Shown here in pieces: positions 44,516 to 52,976 of a stretch of DNA of 64,000 bases; the stretch's first letter is position 1, and every line of letters starts with the position of its first letter. Below the pieces are notes generated by a model that had not been told where the DNA came from, searched no databases, and saw only the letters and a program-made list of their open reading frames with translations. A program made the position numbers and the translations under genes. This DNA comes from Sulfurihydrogenibium sp. YO3AOP1 (GTDB lineage: Bacteria; Aquificota; Aquificia; Aquificales; Hydrogenothermaceae), in assembly GCF_000020325.1 (NCBI RefSeq), contig NC_010730.1, forward strand, positions 360,001-424,000, in the 5' to 3' direction.

Positions 44516-45823
44516 TTATCTAACTCTAATTTTTCCTGTCATAAGTTGATGTAGTAGTGTTTTAAATAAGCTTCGTAATGCTACTTTCTTTTTTTCTTCT
44601 GCTTGAATTTTTTGGTCTATGGTTGTTAGGATGTTAGCTATTTTTTGCTGTTCGTCAAGTGGTGGAAGGGGGATTTTTATAGTCTTGAATTCTGTTAGCT
44701 GGAAATTATACTTACCATCGGAAGACCTTCTAACATAATCTTTATAATTAAACCAATGTGAATTTGCCATAAAATATAAAAATTTTGGGATGACAGTATT
44801 AACTTTTACTCTTGCTCTAAATACGAAAGAAGCAAACCCAATACCTTCAAAAGAAAGATTTTCAATAAAAACATTTCTGCCCACATTCTCAATACTTCCG
44901 CTTGAACCAACAAAAAGAATATCGTTCAATTGAATTTGCTTATTCTTGGGAATATGCTTAATTAGATAATGATTATATTTTGAGTTAAAGTCAATATATC
45001 CATCTTTAATGTTTGGAATGGAAATTATCAAATGTCCATTATCTTTGCTACCTTCTTCAAACTTTCTCCAAGAAATTCCTCTATCAAGGTCAACAACCTC
45101 TCCCAATCTCACAACTTCCCAATGTTCTGGAATTAGTCCGATTTCAGACTCTTTTAATTTAATTCTATCAATCTCATCAACTGCAACAGCTCCATATGTA
45201 AAAAGATGCTTCATCATAGACTTTTTAAGCTGTTTTGTAGCATTTATAACTTTTTCTGTTTTTTCTATAGCATTTTGGACAGTAGAAAGAATATCAGCAA
45301 TAGCTCTTTGCTCTTCAAGTGGTGGTAGGGGGATAGGAAAAGCTTTAAGTCTTGAAGAAGAAAGATTAGGAATAGTTGTTTTATTAGCGTTTTGATGATA
45401 AAGGTTTTTTATAGTAATTGCGTATTCCATCCAGTAAGCAAAAAAGTAATTGTTTATATTATCTTTAACTGACCTTAACCTGTGTAAATGGTTTTGATAA
45501 GATATTTCATCTATTTGACCGTCCCAAACCGCAGTTCTGCCAACATCTCCACCTTCACATACAAGTATATCACCTTTCTTGAGTTTTAAATTTTTAAATT
45601 CCGATTCTGAAAATGGCATATAACTAAGTTCTGATAAATCTATTTTGTTCCATAAAACATTTGATGTTCTTAAAAATGGTTTTAAGACCTTACCATCCCT
45701 ATTTTCTTTTGCAGATAGCTGTTTTCCTTGTTTAACTTCAAAAACCTCCCCCAACCTCGCAACTTCCCAATCCTCTGGAATTAATCCAATCTCAGTTTCT
45801 TTAAATCCTTTACTTTCTTTCAT
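44516..45823 (-). CDS. orphan type I restriction-modification specificity subunit (HsdS)
   Basis: A 435-residue HsdS with two target-recognition domains, each followed by a conserved helix. The halves start with near-repeats ETEIGLIPEDWEVARLGEV (about residue 9) and ESEIGLIPEHWEVVRLGEV (about 225), and the spacer helices end PLPPLEEQRAIADIL and PLPPLDEQQKIANIL. It would set the DNA sequence read by HsdM/HsdR, but neither gene is next to it. It lies between a MITE copy and aspC. The internal DNA repeat could allow domain exchange. Confidence 0.9.
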   Translation of the reverse strand: MKESKGFKETEIGLIPEDWEVARLGEVFEVKQGKQLSAKENRDGKVLKPFLRTSNVLWNKIDLSELSYMPFSESEFKNLKLKKGDILVCEGGDVGRTAVWDGQIDEISYQNHLHRLRSVKDNINNYFFAYWMEYAITIKNLYHQNANKTTIPNLSSSRLKAFPIPLPPLEEQRAIADILSTVQNAIEKTEKVINATKQLKKSMMKHLFTYGAVAVDEIDRIKLKESEIGLIPEHWEVVRLGEVVDLDRGISWRKFEEGSKDNGHLIISIPNIKDGYIDFNSKYNHYLIKHIPKNKQIQLNDILFVGSSGSIENVGRNVFIENLSFEGIGFASFVFRARVKVNTVIPKFLYFMANSHWFNYKDYVRRSSDGKYNFQLTEFKTIKIPLPPLDEQQKIANILTTIDQKIQAEEKKKVALRSLFKTLLHQLMTGKIRVR

Positions 45824-45882
45824 TTCTAACCTAAAAATTTATACCTCCAATCTCCGACTGTAATTCTTGGTTATTTTCACTC

Positions 45883-47061
45883 CTAACTTTCTAACTTCTC
45901 TAAAGCTTCTTTAATTCTTCTTACTCCTTCAACAATATTATCCATAGATGTTGCATAAGATAATCTTATGTAACCTTCTTTTCCAAAGGCTGAGCCGGGA
46001 ACTACCGCAACTCTTGCATTTTCAAGTAAATACTCTGTTAGGTCTAAATCGTTTTTAATATTGCCCTTTATGTAATAAGAAACATTAGGAAAAGCATAAA
46101 ATGCACCTTCTGGTTTTACACACTTAACGCCTTTAATGCTGTTTAAAGCATCAACTATATAATCTCTTCTTTTTATAAACTCATTTCTCATCATCGCCGG
46201 AAATTGACCGTTATCTTTTAATGCTTCTAAAGCTCCATACTGGGCAAAAGTTGTTGGGTTTGAGATTGTCTGACTTTGTATGTTAGTAATAGCTTTTATG
46301 TACTTTTCAGGGGCTGCAACCCATCCAAGCCTCCAACCTGTCATAGAGTAAGATTTAGAAAATGCTCCAACTGTAAATGTTATCTCTCTAACTTCTTTTG
46401 ACAAAGAAGCTATGCTAACGTGTGGCTCTCCATAGCTAAACTCTTCATAACACTCGTCAGAAATTATCATTATTTTGTGTTTTAAGCAAACTTCTGCTAT
46501 TCTTTCAAGCTCTTTTTTTGGTATTACTGCACCGGTAGGGTTTGATGGTGTGTTTAAGACTAAAGCCTTTGTTTTTGGAGTTATTGATGCTTCTACTATT
46601 TCCGCTGTTAAAACAAAGCCGTTTTCTTCTGATAGCTCCGGTGTAATACTTTCTCCATCGTTTAAAGCTATCTGCTCTGTATAAGAAACCCAATAAGGAG
46701 CTGGAACTATCACTTCATCTCCTGAATTTAAGAGAATTGCAAAGATCTCATACAATCCCATTTTAGCACCGGGAACTACTATAACTTCTGAAGGTGTGTA
46801 TTCTATGTTATTTCTGTTTTTTAATTTCTCTGCAATTGCTTTTCTAAGCTCTGGAATTCCTGCTGCCGCTGTGTATTTTGTTTTTCCTTCTTTTAATGCC
46901 TTTATTGCTGCTTCTTTTACAAAGTCCGGTGTATCAAAATCTGGCTCTCCTGCTCCAAAGCTTATTATATCAACACCTTTAGCTTTAAGCTCGTTAGCCT
47001 TTGCAGTTATTGCTAACGTTTGAGAAGGTTTTATCTTTTGAATTCTCTGAGATAATTCCAT
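45883..47061 (-). CDS. aspC: aspartate aminotransferase (class I/II)
   Basis: A 392-residue fold-type I aminotransferase, aspartate aminotransferase Ib-like. It has GAGEPDFDTPDFVKEAA at the start, NTPSNPTGAVIPKKEL, SDECYEEFSYG, the PLP lysine in GAFSKSYSMTGWRLGW near residue 235 and a C-terminal RLSYATSMDNI with the carboxylate-binding Arg. Alanine or prephenate activity cannot be excluded. Confidence 0.92.
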   Translation of the reverse strand: MELSQRIQKIKPSQTLAITAKANELKAKGVDIISFGAGEPDFDTPDFVKEAAIKALKEGKTKYTAAAGIPELRKAIAEKLKNRNNIEYTPSEVIVVPGAKMGLYEIFAILLNSGDEVIVPAPYWVSYTEQIALNDGESITPELSEENGFVLTAEIVEASITPKTKALVLNTPSNPTGAVIPKKELERIAEVCLKHKIMIISDECYEEFSYGEPHVSIASLSKEVREITFTVGAFSKSYSMTGWRLGWVAAPEKYIKAITNIQSQTISNPTTFAQYGALEALKDNGQFPAMMRNEFIKRRDYIVDALNSIKGVKCVKPEGAFYAFPNVSYYIKGNIKNDLDLTEYLLENARVAVVPGSAFGKEGYIRLSYATSMDNIVEGVRRIKEALEKLES

Positions 47062-47084
47062 ATTTCACCTCTACTTAAGGTTTT

Positions 47085-48077
47085 TTAACTTAATATTTTA
47101 TCAATATTTTCAATTACCATCTCAGGATTTATTTTTTCCATACATTCATGTGTTCCGATGGGACATTTATCATGGCCATGAAGTCCACAAGGTCTACATT
47201 TTAAGCCTTCAATCTCTACAACAATTCCATTTTTATAAGGATAAAATCCAAAATCTTTAACAGTCGGACCATAGATATCAATTATTGGAACGTTAAAAGC
47301 CACTGCCATATGAACAGGTGCAGAATCGTTAGATATCAATAATTTTGAATGCTTGATTATCGCAAAACTTTCTCTTAAAGAACTTTTTCCTACCAAGTTT
47401 AAAGGAGTGTGTTTAGCAATGTTTAAAATTCTATTTGTAAACTCTTCATCCTCCTTTCCACCAATCAAGACAACATTTTCATTTTTACTAATCAGATAAT
47501 CAATTACACTTGCAAAGCCTTTTTCAGTCCATCTTTTTGTTGCCCACTTAGACCCGGGAGCAATCACAATGTAGTTTTTAGAAGTTAGATCATACTTTTG
47601 AATATATTTATCTTCTGCCTCGTCTAAAAATAGTTTTGGATTTTTTACCATCTTTTTTTCATCAAAATCCGGAAGCTTTTCAAGAAGTTTTAGATTTCTA
47701 TCTATCTCATGAGTGCCGTCAAATCTGTGTGGAACTAAGTCTGTATATAAGAAAGAAAATCCTGCTTTGTCAAATCCAATTCTTTTTTTGATAGATGCAA
47801 AAAATAAAACATAAGATGCCCTATGAGACCTATGGGGAGAGATTGCAATATCAAACCTTTTCCTGATTTTTTTTATTAAATCTATCATAGAATCTTTGCT
47901 TTTTTCAAAGATTATAAGCTCATCAACAAATGGATTGTTTTTTAAGACATCTTTCCCAAAAGATTTTGTAATAATGGCAAGATGTGAGTTTGGATAGATG
48001 TTTTTTATAGATTCTAATAATGGCGTAGTTAAAATCAAATCACCTAAGAATGCTGTTTGATAAACTAAAATTTTCAT
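47085..48077 (-). CDS. ADP-heptose:LPS heptosyltransferase (GT9)
   Basis: A 330-residue GT9 glycosyltransferase. It has LVYQTAFLGDLILTTPLLESI at the N-terminus, VIAPGSKWATKRWT (nucleotide-sugar site), LLISNDSAPVHMAVAFNVPIIDIYGPT and the cysteine-rich C-terminal CRPCGLHGHDKCPIGTHECM. It adds heptose to the LPS inner core. The WaaF versus WaaC choice is not decided. It fits with lpxA, lpxI and kdsD elsewhere in the window. Confidence 0.9.
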   Translation of the reverse strand: MKILVYQTAFLGDLILTTPLLESIKNIYPNSHLAIITKSFGKDVLKNNPFVDELIIFEKSKDSMIDLIKKIRKRFDIAISPHRSHRASYVLFFASIKKRIGFDKAGFSFLYTDLVPHRFDGTHEIDRNLKLLEKLPDFDEKKMVKNPKLFLDEAEDKYIQKYDLTSKNYIVIAPGSKWATKRWTEKGFASVIDYLISKNENVVLIGGKEDEEFTNRILNIAKHTPLNLVGKSSLRESFAIIKHSKLLISNDSAPVHMAVAFNVPIIDIYGPTVKDFGFYPYKNGIVVEIEGLKCRPCGLHGHDKCPIGTHECMEKINPEMVIENIDKILS

Positions 48078-48149
48078 TAAGAAAATTTTAACATAGATTG
48101 GATTTGATTTATAATAATAGCTTAAATCTCGTTATTTAAAGGTTAGGCT

Positions 48150-48647
48150 ATGCTCAAAGTGTTTGTTGCTTACGTGTTATTTGCATCTGCTTTGACTGTA
48201 TTTGTTATATACAAATATTTTAGATTTTTCTTTTGGAGAAAGATAGAAGGGGAGATTTTAGATAAGAGAGTTGAGAGAGTTAAAGAGATAATCAAATATG
48301 AGACTTATAAGCCGGTTATAGAATATAAATACCAAGTAGATGGAAAAGAGTACATGTCTAATAGGATATTTATAACTCCTTTTGAATCTGACTACAACAC
48401 TGCCGAGAAAATAATAAACGATTTTATTGATAAAAAGGTTGTGGTTTATTATAATCCTTTGAATCCTTCAGAAAGCATTCTAAAAAGAAATTTACATGCC
48501 GGTATGGTAGTTATGTTAATTGCGTTGATCGGAATTATGCTGCCATTTCTCTACCAAGCATTTGTGGAAGTTATAGGCATTGGAACATCAAAAGAAGATA
48601 TAGCCTTTTTTGTTAGAAGTTTATTACATTCTTTGTTTGATAATTGA
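48150..48647 (+). CDS. DUF3592-type membrane protein
   Basis: A 165-residue protein with TM helices at about 3-23 and 115-137 enclosing a soluble beta-rich loop (IEYKYQVDGKEYMSNRIF..., KVVVYYNPLNPSESILKRN), which is the DUF3592 pattern. Function is unknown. It starts 72 bp from the divergent heptosyltransferase and converges on a YIP1-like gene, with a single base between the stops. Confidence 0.7.
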   Translation: MLKVFVAYVLFASALTVFVIYKYFRFFFWRKIEGEILDKRVERVKEIIKYETYKPVIEYKYQVDGKEYMSNRIFITPFESDYNTAEKIINDFIDKKVVVYYNPLNPSESILKRNLHAGMVVMLIALIGIMLPFLYQAFVEVIGIGTSKEDIAFFVRSLLHSLFDN

Positions 48648-48648
48648 T

Positions 48649-49299
48649 TTAGCTAATTAGCATTTGAATAAGCTTAGTTTGAAGCATACCTAAAATTCCG
48701 CTCAATATTACATAAAAGATAACAAGCACCACTACAAACTGAAAGTTTTTAGAATTTTCTGAAGGAACTTTTAAAACCTTTTCACTTCCTATAAAAATAA
48801 GGTAAAACATATAAAAACTACTCAAAAACAATGCAATAGCAGTTAATGGCGAGTTTATCATATAGGTAATTTCAGATATATAAACGGGTATAACAGCATA
48901 GACTACAAGGTTAAAAACTTTCATTGGATTATCCTCACCACCAAAAGATTTACCAAAAAAGTAAGTTAAACCTGTTAAAAATATAGGTTTGAAAATTTCA
49001 AATATCCATACAATCAATAAGAAAATTAAGATTTTATTAAAATCATTATTTTGAAGCATGTTTAAAATCAAATTCATATAGTCAATAGTTGATTTGTCAG
49101 CCTTTGGGTCATTTTTAAGCATGTCTAAAAACTGGATTATAGAAGAAATATAGTTTGACTTTAAAACTGTAAAACCAATCAGATATCCAAGCACCGGAAA
49201 GAAAGAGAAAGGAAGAATATATTTTAAAAACATTTCAAAGTAGCCTTTAATCTCTAAGTTTTCCATAGACTTTTTTGGATTTAGATATATATCTAACAT
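48649..49299 (-). CDS. YIP1-family integral membrane protein
   Basis: A 216-residue protein with a short N-terminal MLDIYLNPKKSMENLE motif (the P-x-x-x-ME entry of bacterial YIP1 proteins) and about five TM helices at 25-45, 90-115, 130-150, 160-180 and 190-212. The role is unknown in bacteria. It converges on the DUF3592 gene. Confidence 0.7.
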   Translation of the reverse strand: MLDIYLNPKKSMENLEIKGYFEMFLKYILPFSFFPVLGYLIGFTVLKSNYISSIIQFLDMLKNDPKADKSTIDYMNLILNMLQNNDFNKILIFLLIVWIFEIFKPIFLTGLTYFFGKSFGGEDNPMKVFNLVVYAVIPVYISEITYMINSPLTAIALFLSSFYMFYLIFIGSEKVLKVPSENSKNFQFVVVLVIFYVILSGILGMLQTKLIQMLIS

Positions 49300-49411
49300 T
49301 TAACCACCTCAAACAATGCTTTATTAGTTTTTAAATTATACCATTTTAATGGTAATCATAATTATTTTGTGATAAAATTAAGAAAACCATAAACTTAGTT
49401 AAGGAGTTTAA

Positions 49412-50407
49412 ATGAAAGAGTTTATTCTTGATGCCAGAAATGTTCCTAAAGCTGTAATAACAACCGCGATAGAATCTGGAGTTGATTTTATATTAATAAA
49501 AGAAGAACAAGCAAATGAGATAAAAAAGCTCGGAAGAGTCAAATTGATAATCCAAGACAAAGAAGGAAATCTTTCTGACGATTTCGTAATAGTAAAAATA
49601 GAAAATAAAGCCGATGAAGAAAAGGCGGCAAATCTTGCAAAAAGTGGTAAAAAAGTAATCGTAGAAACAACAGACTGGACTATCATTCCACTTGAAAACT
49701 TAATTGCCCAATCTCCCAACATATACTCAATTGTTAAAAATTCAGAAGAAGCAAAGACCTCTGTTGGCATTCTTGAAAAGGGAGTTAAAGGTGTTGTTTT
49801 AAAAACAACAGATATAAACGAAGTAAAAAAGGTAGCTAAGGTTATTAAAGAAGATACTGAAAAATTAAACTTTATTAAAGCAAAAGTGACCGCAATAAAA
49901 CCTATCGGAATGGGTGATAGGGTTGCGGTAGATACAACCTCTCTTTTAAAACGTGGTGAAGGAATGCTTGTCGGAAATTCTTCAGCCGGAATGATTTTAG
50001 TTCATGGAGAAACGGAAGAATCTGAATATGTAGCATCAAGGCCGTTTAGAGTTAATGCTGGTGCGGTTCATATGTATACAAGAGTGCCAAACGGAAAAAC
50101 CACCTATTTAAGCGAGCTTTCAGCAGGAAAAGAAGTGATGGTTTATGATTTTAACGGCAGCGGAAGGGTTGTCTATGTAGGAAGGGCTAAGGTAGAAAGA
50201 AGACCTATGCTTTTAATAGAAGCTGAATATGAAGGAAAAAAACTATCAGCAGTATTACAAAATGCAGAAACAATAAGAGTTGTAAAGCCTGACGGAACGC
50301 CAATATCTGTGGTAGATTTAAAAGTCGGAGATGAAATTGTCGGCTACGTTGAAGAGGCTGGAAGACACTTTGGAATGAAAGTGGAAGAGACTATTTTGGA
50401 GAAATAA
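49412..50407 (+). CDS. 3-dehydroquinate synthase II (archaeal-type AroB')
   Basis: A 331-residue member of the DHQ synthase II family. It has an N-terminal region MKEFILDARNVPKAVITTA, a central ITAIKPIGMGDRVAVDTTSLL-like segment and a C-terminal conserved block VGNSSAGMILVHGE, ASRPFRVNAGAVHMY, YLSELSAGKEV. It closes 2-amino-3,7-dideoxy-heptulosonate to dehydroquinate with NAD in the archaeal aromatic pathway, bypassing DAHP. ATG with an AAGGAG site. The MCE gene begins 1 bp after its stop. Confidence 0.9.
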   Translation: MKEFILDARNVPKAVITTAIESGVDFILIKEEQANEIKKLGRVKLIIQDKEGNLSDDFVIVKIENKADEEKAANLAKSGKKVIVETTDWTIIPLENLIAQSPNIYSIVKNSEEAKTSVGILEKGVKGVVLKTTDINEVKKVAKVIKEDTEKLNFIKAKVTAIKPIGMGDRVAVDTTSLLKRGEGMLVGNSSAGMILVHGETEESEYVASRPFRVNAGAVHMYTRVPNGKTTYLSELSAGKEVMVYDFNGSGRVVYVGRAKVERRPMLLIEAEYEGKKLSAVLQNAETIRVVKPDGTPISVVDLKVGDEIVGYVEEAGRHFGMKVEETILEK

Positions 50408-50408
50408 A

Positions 50409-51956
50409 ATGAAAACTTCACAAAAAGTAGGAATATTTGTTTTATTGATATCAATTTTAACAGGATATTTGATTATAAAATTTAGCGGCAAAGAGCTGGG
50501 TCAATCTTTTAAGACTTATTATGTTTATTTTGATGATGCTCAAGGTTTATCTAAGGGTGCGGATGTTCAGGTTTTAGGTGTAAAAGCAGGTAGAGTTGAA
50601 GATATAGCCTTTGAAAATGGAAAAGTTAAAGCACTTTTAAAGATAAAAGAAGAAATACCTTTATACAAAAATGCAACTGTTTCAATTAGAACTTATGGTT
50701 TAATGGGAGATAAGTATATCTATATAGATCCGGGTAGTCCTAACGCAGGCAATTTAGCAGAAAATCAGGTTATTCAAAATCAAGCAAAAGTTGCTTCAAC
50801 GGAAGAGATGATAAATCAAGTTCAGATTTCAGCACAGAAATTTGCGCAATTGATGGATAATTTAAACAAAGCCTTGGGTGATGACAGATTAAAGAAACTC
50901 ATAGAAGATTTTGATAAATTTGCTTCAAACACAAATGATGTTGTAGTAGAAAACAAAGAAGATATAAGACAGTCTATAGCCAATATCAGACAGATTACAG
51001 CAGACATTAGACAACAGCTTCCAAGTATTATCCAAAATTTAGACAAAACTCTTGAAAACACTAAAAATATAACGGCAGAAAACAGAGAAGATATGAGAAA
51101 GTTGATTGCTAACTTAAAAGACCTATCTGTTGCACTGAAAGAAAAAGCTCCCAAGACTCTTGATTCTGTAGATAAGGCAGCTACACAAATAGAACAAGCT
51201 GTTAGTGAAAATAGACAAGATTTAAAGCTATCAATCGAAAATATCAGAAAAGCATCTCAAAACTTAAACGAACTTTTGGCAAAAGTTAACGAAGGAAAAG
51301 GAACACTTGGAAAATTAGTAAATCAAGATGATATGTATAATAATGTAAATGAGGGTATAAAATCCTTTGCAGAGCCGTTTAAAGTTGTAAAAGAGTCAAA
51401 TCTTGAAGTTATCATGCAAGGTGAGAAACATACAGGAAACGATGATTCAAAAGCTGGTGCAGCATTTAGATTTATACCAACAGATGACAGATACTACTAT
51501 GTTGGAATACTTTCCAACTCTCAAGGTTATGTAGATAAAAAAGAAGAAATTACTTCAAACGGAACCACTACAACATACGTAACAAAAAAATATGGAATAC
51601 TTTTTGACCTTCAATATGCAAGAAAAATATTAACACTTGGCTCTACACAGCTTTGGGCTCGTTTTGGTATTAAAGATTCTTCAGCAGGCCTTGGTGCAGA
51701 TATAGTATTAAACGATAATTTGAAATTAGTGTCAGACCTTTATAAATTTAATAGAAAAGATTTGATAAATCAGCCAAACAATCCCGAGTTAGACATTGGA
51801 CTTGAGTACAGATTTAGTGGTTATCCAATATTTGTAAAATTTGGTGGCTCTGATTTAATAAACAGTTCTGTTAGAGGCTTTTATGTAGGTGGTGGATTTG
51901 TATTTACAGACAATTATTTAAAATATCTTCTCGGCAGTTTGCCAAAAGTTAGATAA
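50409..51956 (+). CDS. MCE-domain protein with coiled coil and C-terminal outer-membrane barrel
   Basis: A 515-residue protein with one N-terminal TM anchor (residues 7-25), an MCE/MlaD domain at about 38-115 (YYVYFDDAQGLSKGADVQVLGVKAGRV, TYGLMGDKYIYIDPG), a coiled coil at about 125-320 with three related blocks (ENKEDIRQSI, ENREDMRKLI, ENRQDLKLSI), and about 175 C-terminal residues rich in alternating amphipathic strands (YYYVGILSNSQGYV, LDIGLEYRFSGYPIFVKFGG, GFYVGGGFVF) typical of a porin-like barrel. Such a protein could itself span the periplasm for lipid traffic with MlaE/MlaF. Confidence 0.82.
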   Translation: MKTSQKVGIFVLLISILTGYLIIKFSGKELGQSFKTYYVYFDDAQGLSKGADVQVLGVKAGRVEDIAFENGKVKALLKIKEEIPLYKNATVSIRTYGLMGDKYIYIDPGSPNAGNLAENQVIQNQAKVASTEEMINQVQISAQKFAQLMDNLNKALGDDRLKKLIEDFDKFASNTNDVVVENKEDIRQSIANIRQITADIRQQLPSIIQNLDKTLENTKNITAENREDMRKLIANLKDLSVALKEKAPKTLDSVDKAATQIEQAVSENRQDLKLSIENIRKASQNLNELLAKVNEGKGTLGKLVNQDDMYNNVNEGIKSFAEPFKVVKESNLEVIMQGEKHTGNDDSKAGAAFRFIPTDDRYYYVGILSNSQGYVDKKEEITSNGTTTTYVTKKYGILFDLQYARKILTLGSTQLWARFGIKDSSAGLGADIVLNDNLKLVSDLYKFNRKDLINQPNNPELDIGLEYRFSGYPIFVKFGGSDLINSSVRGFYVGGGFVFTDNYLKYLLGSLPKVR

Positions 51957-51969
51957 AATTTGGGGGTAA

Positions 51970-52686
51970 ATGATGAAGAGAGAAAGAGAAAGGATAAATA
52001 TAGATAAAATAGAGGCTTTAAAAGAGTTAGAACTATTTAAAGAGCTTAAAGAAGAAGAGTTGAAAAATATAGAAAAGTTCTTTGTTGTAAAGAAATTTAA
52101 GAAAGGTGAATACATATTCTATGAAGGAGATAAAGAGCCGGGTATTTATTTTGTAATAGATGGAATAGTAAAGCTAATCAAAGAAACGAACGAAGGCAAA
52201 ACTGTAATACTAAGACTTGCAACAAAAGGCGAAAGCTTTGGCTGGCTTGTTATGAAAGATAACAGACCACCTGTTAATACTTATACAGCTCAAGCTTTGG
52301 TTGATACAACAGTTTTATATATATCAAATCAGGATTTCTTAAAACTGCTTCTAATGTATCCTGCTTTAGCAGTAAGAATAACGTGCGAGCTTACTAAAAA
52401 TATTCTTGAAGCATATGACAGACTTAAAAGCTTAGCTGTTGAAAAGGTAGAAGGAAGAATAGCAACGCTTATTCTCGAACTTGTTGATAAGATTGGAAAG
52501 AAAGAAGGCGATAACGTAGTAATAAATGCCCCAATAACAAGGCAAGATATAGCAGAAATGGCAGGAACAACGGTAGAAACAGCAATTAGAGTAATAAGCA
52601 GATGGAAAAAAGAAGGAATATTAGACACAGAAAGAGGCAAAATAGAGATTTTTGATATAGATTATCTTCAAGATTTGATTAGTTAG
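51970..52686 (+). CDS. Crp/Fnr-family transcriptional regulator
   Basis: A 238-residue regulator. The cyclic-nucleotide-binding beta roll covers about 35-145 (GEYIFYEGDKEPGIYFVIDGIVKLI), followed by a dimer helix and the winged helix-turn-helix ITRQDIAEMAGTTVETAIRVISRWKKEGIL at about 192-221. No N-terminal cysteine cluster is present, so it is not an oxygen-sensing Fnr. The recognition helix carries TVET..R as in Fnr/Dnr types. A GGGGGT site precedes two adjacent ATGs. Confidence 0.9.
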   Translation: MMKRERERINIDKIEALKELELFKELKEEELKNIEKFFVVKKFKKGEYIFYEGDKEPGIYFVIDGIVKLIKETNEGKTVILRLATKGESFGWLVMKDNRPPVNTYTAQALVDTTVLYISNQDFLKLLLMYPALAVRITCELTKNILEAYDRLKSLAVEKVEGRIATLILELVDKIGKKEGDNVVINAPITRQDIAEMAGTTVETAIRVISRWKKEGILDTERGKIEIFDIDYLQDLIS

Positions 52687-52976
52687 TTTTGCAGAATTCT
52701 TTGACTAAAGTAAGCAGATTTTCCAAAATTTTGTAGAAGTTCGTTCAGTCTTGTGCTTTGGAATTACAAAGGAGAAATAATACGGTTCTACGTCATCTAG
52801 GAGACAAACAATAAAAAGTTCTAATATTTATTAAATATATCGGCCAAGAAACTCAAAAAAACATGAGATTCTTCGCTAACGCTCAGAATGACGATGTTGA
52901 TTTTTGCAAGCAGCCTCCCTTTTTACTCAATTTTTTAAAAGAGGATAGATAACCTGTCTTAATATTAAATTCCTTT
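52687..52976. repeat. convergent gap with partial MITE/REP
   Basis: AT-rich spacer with a MITE-type end (AATATATCGGCCAAGAAACT at about 52834), a REP unit at 52865-52892 (GAGATTCTTCGC...CAGAATGAC) and the recurrent GATTTTTGCAAGCAGCCTCC. No gene or clear terminator other than these hairpins is visible. Confidence 0.7.
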
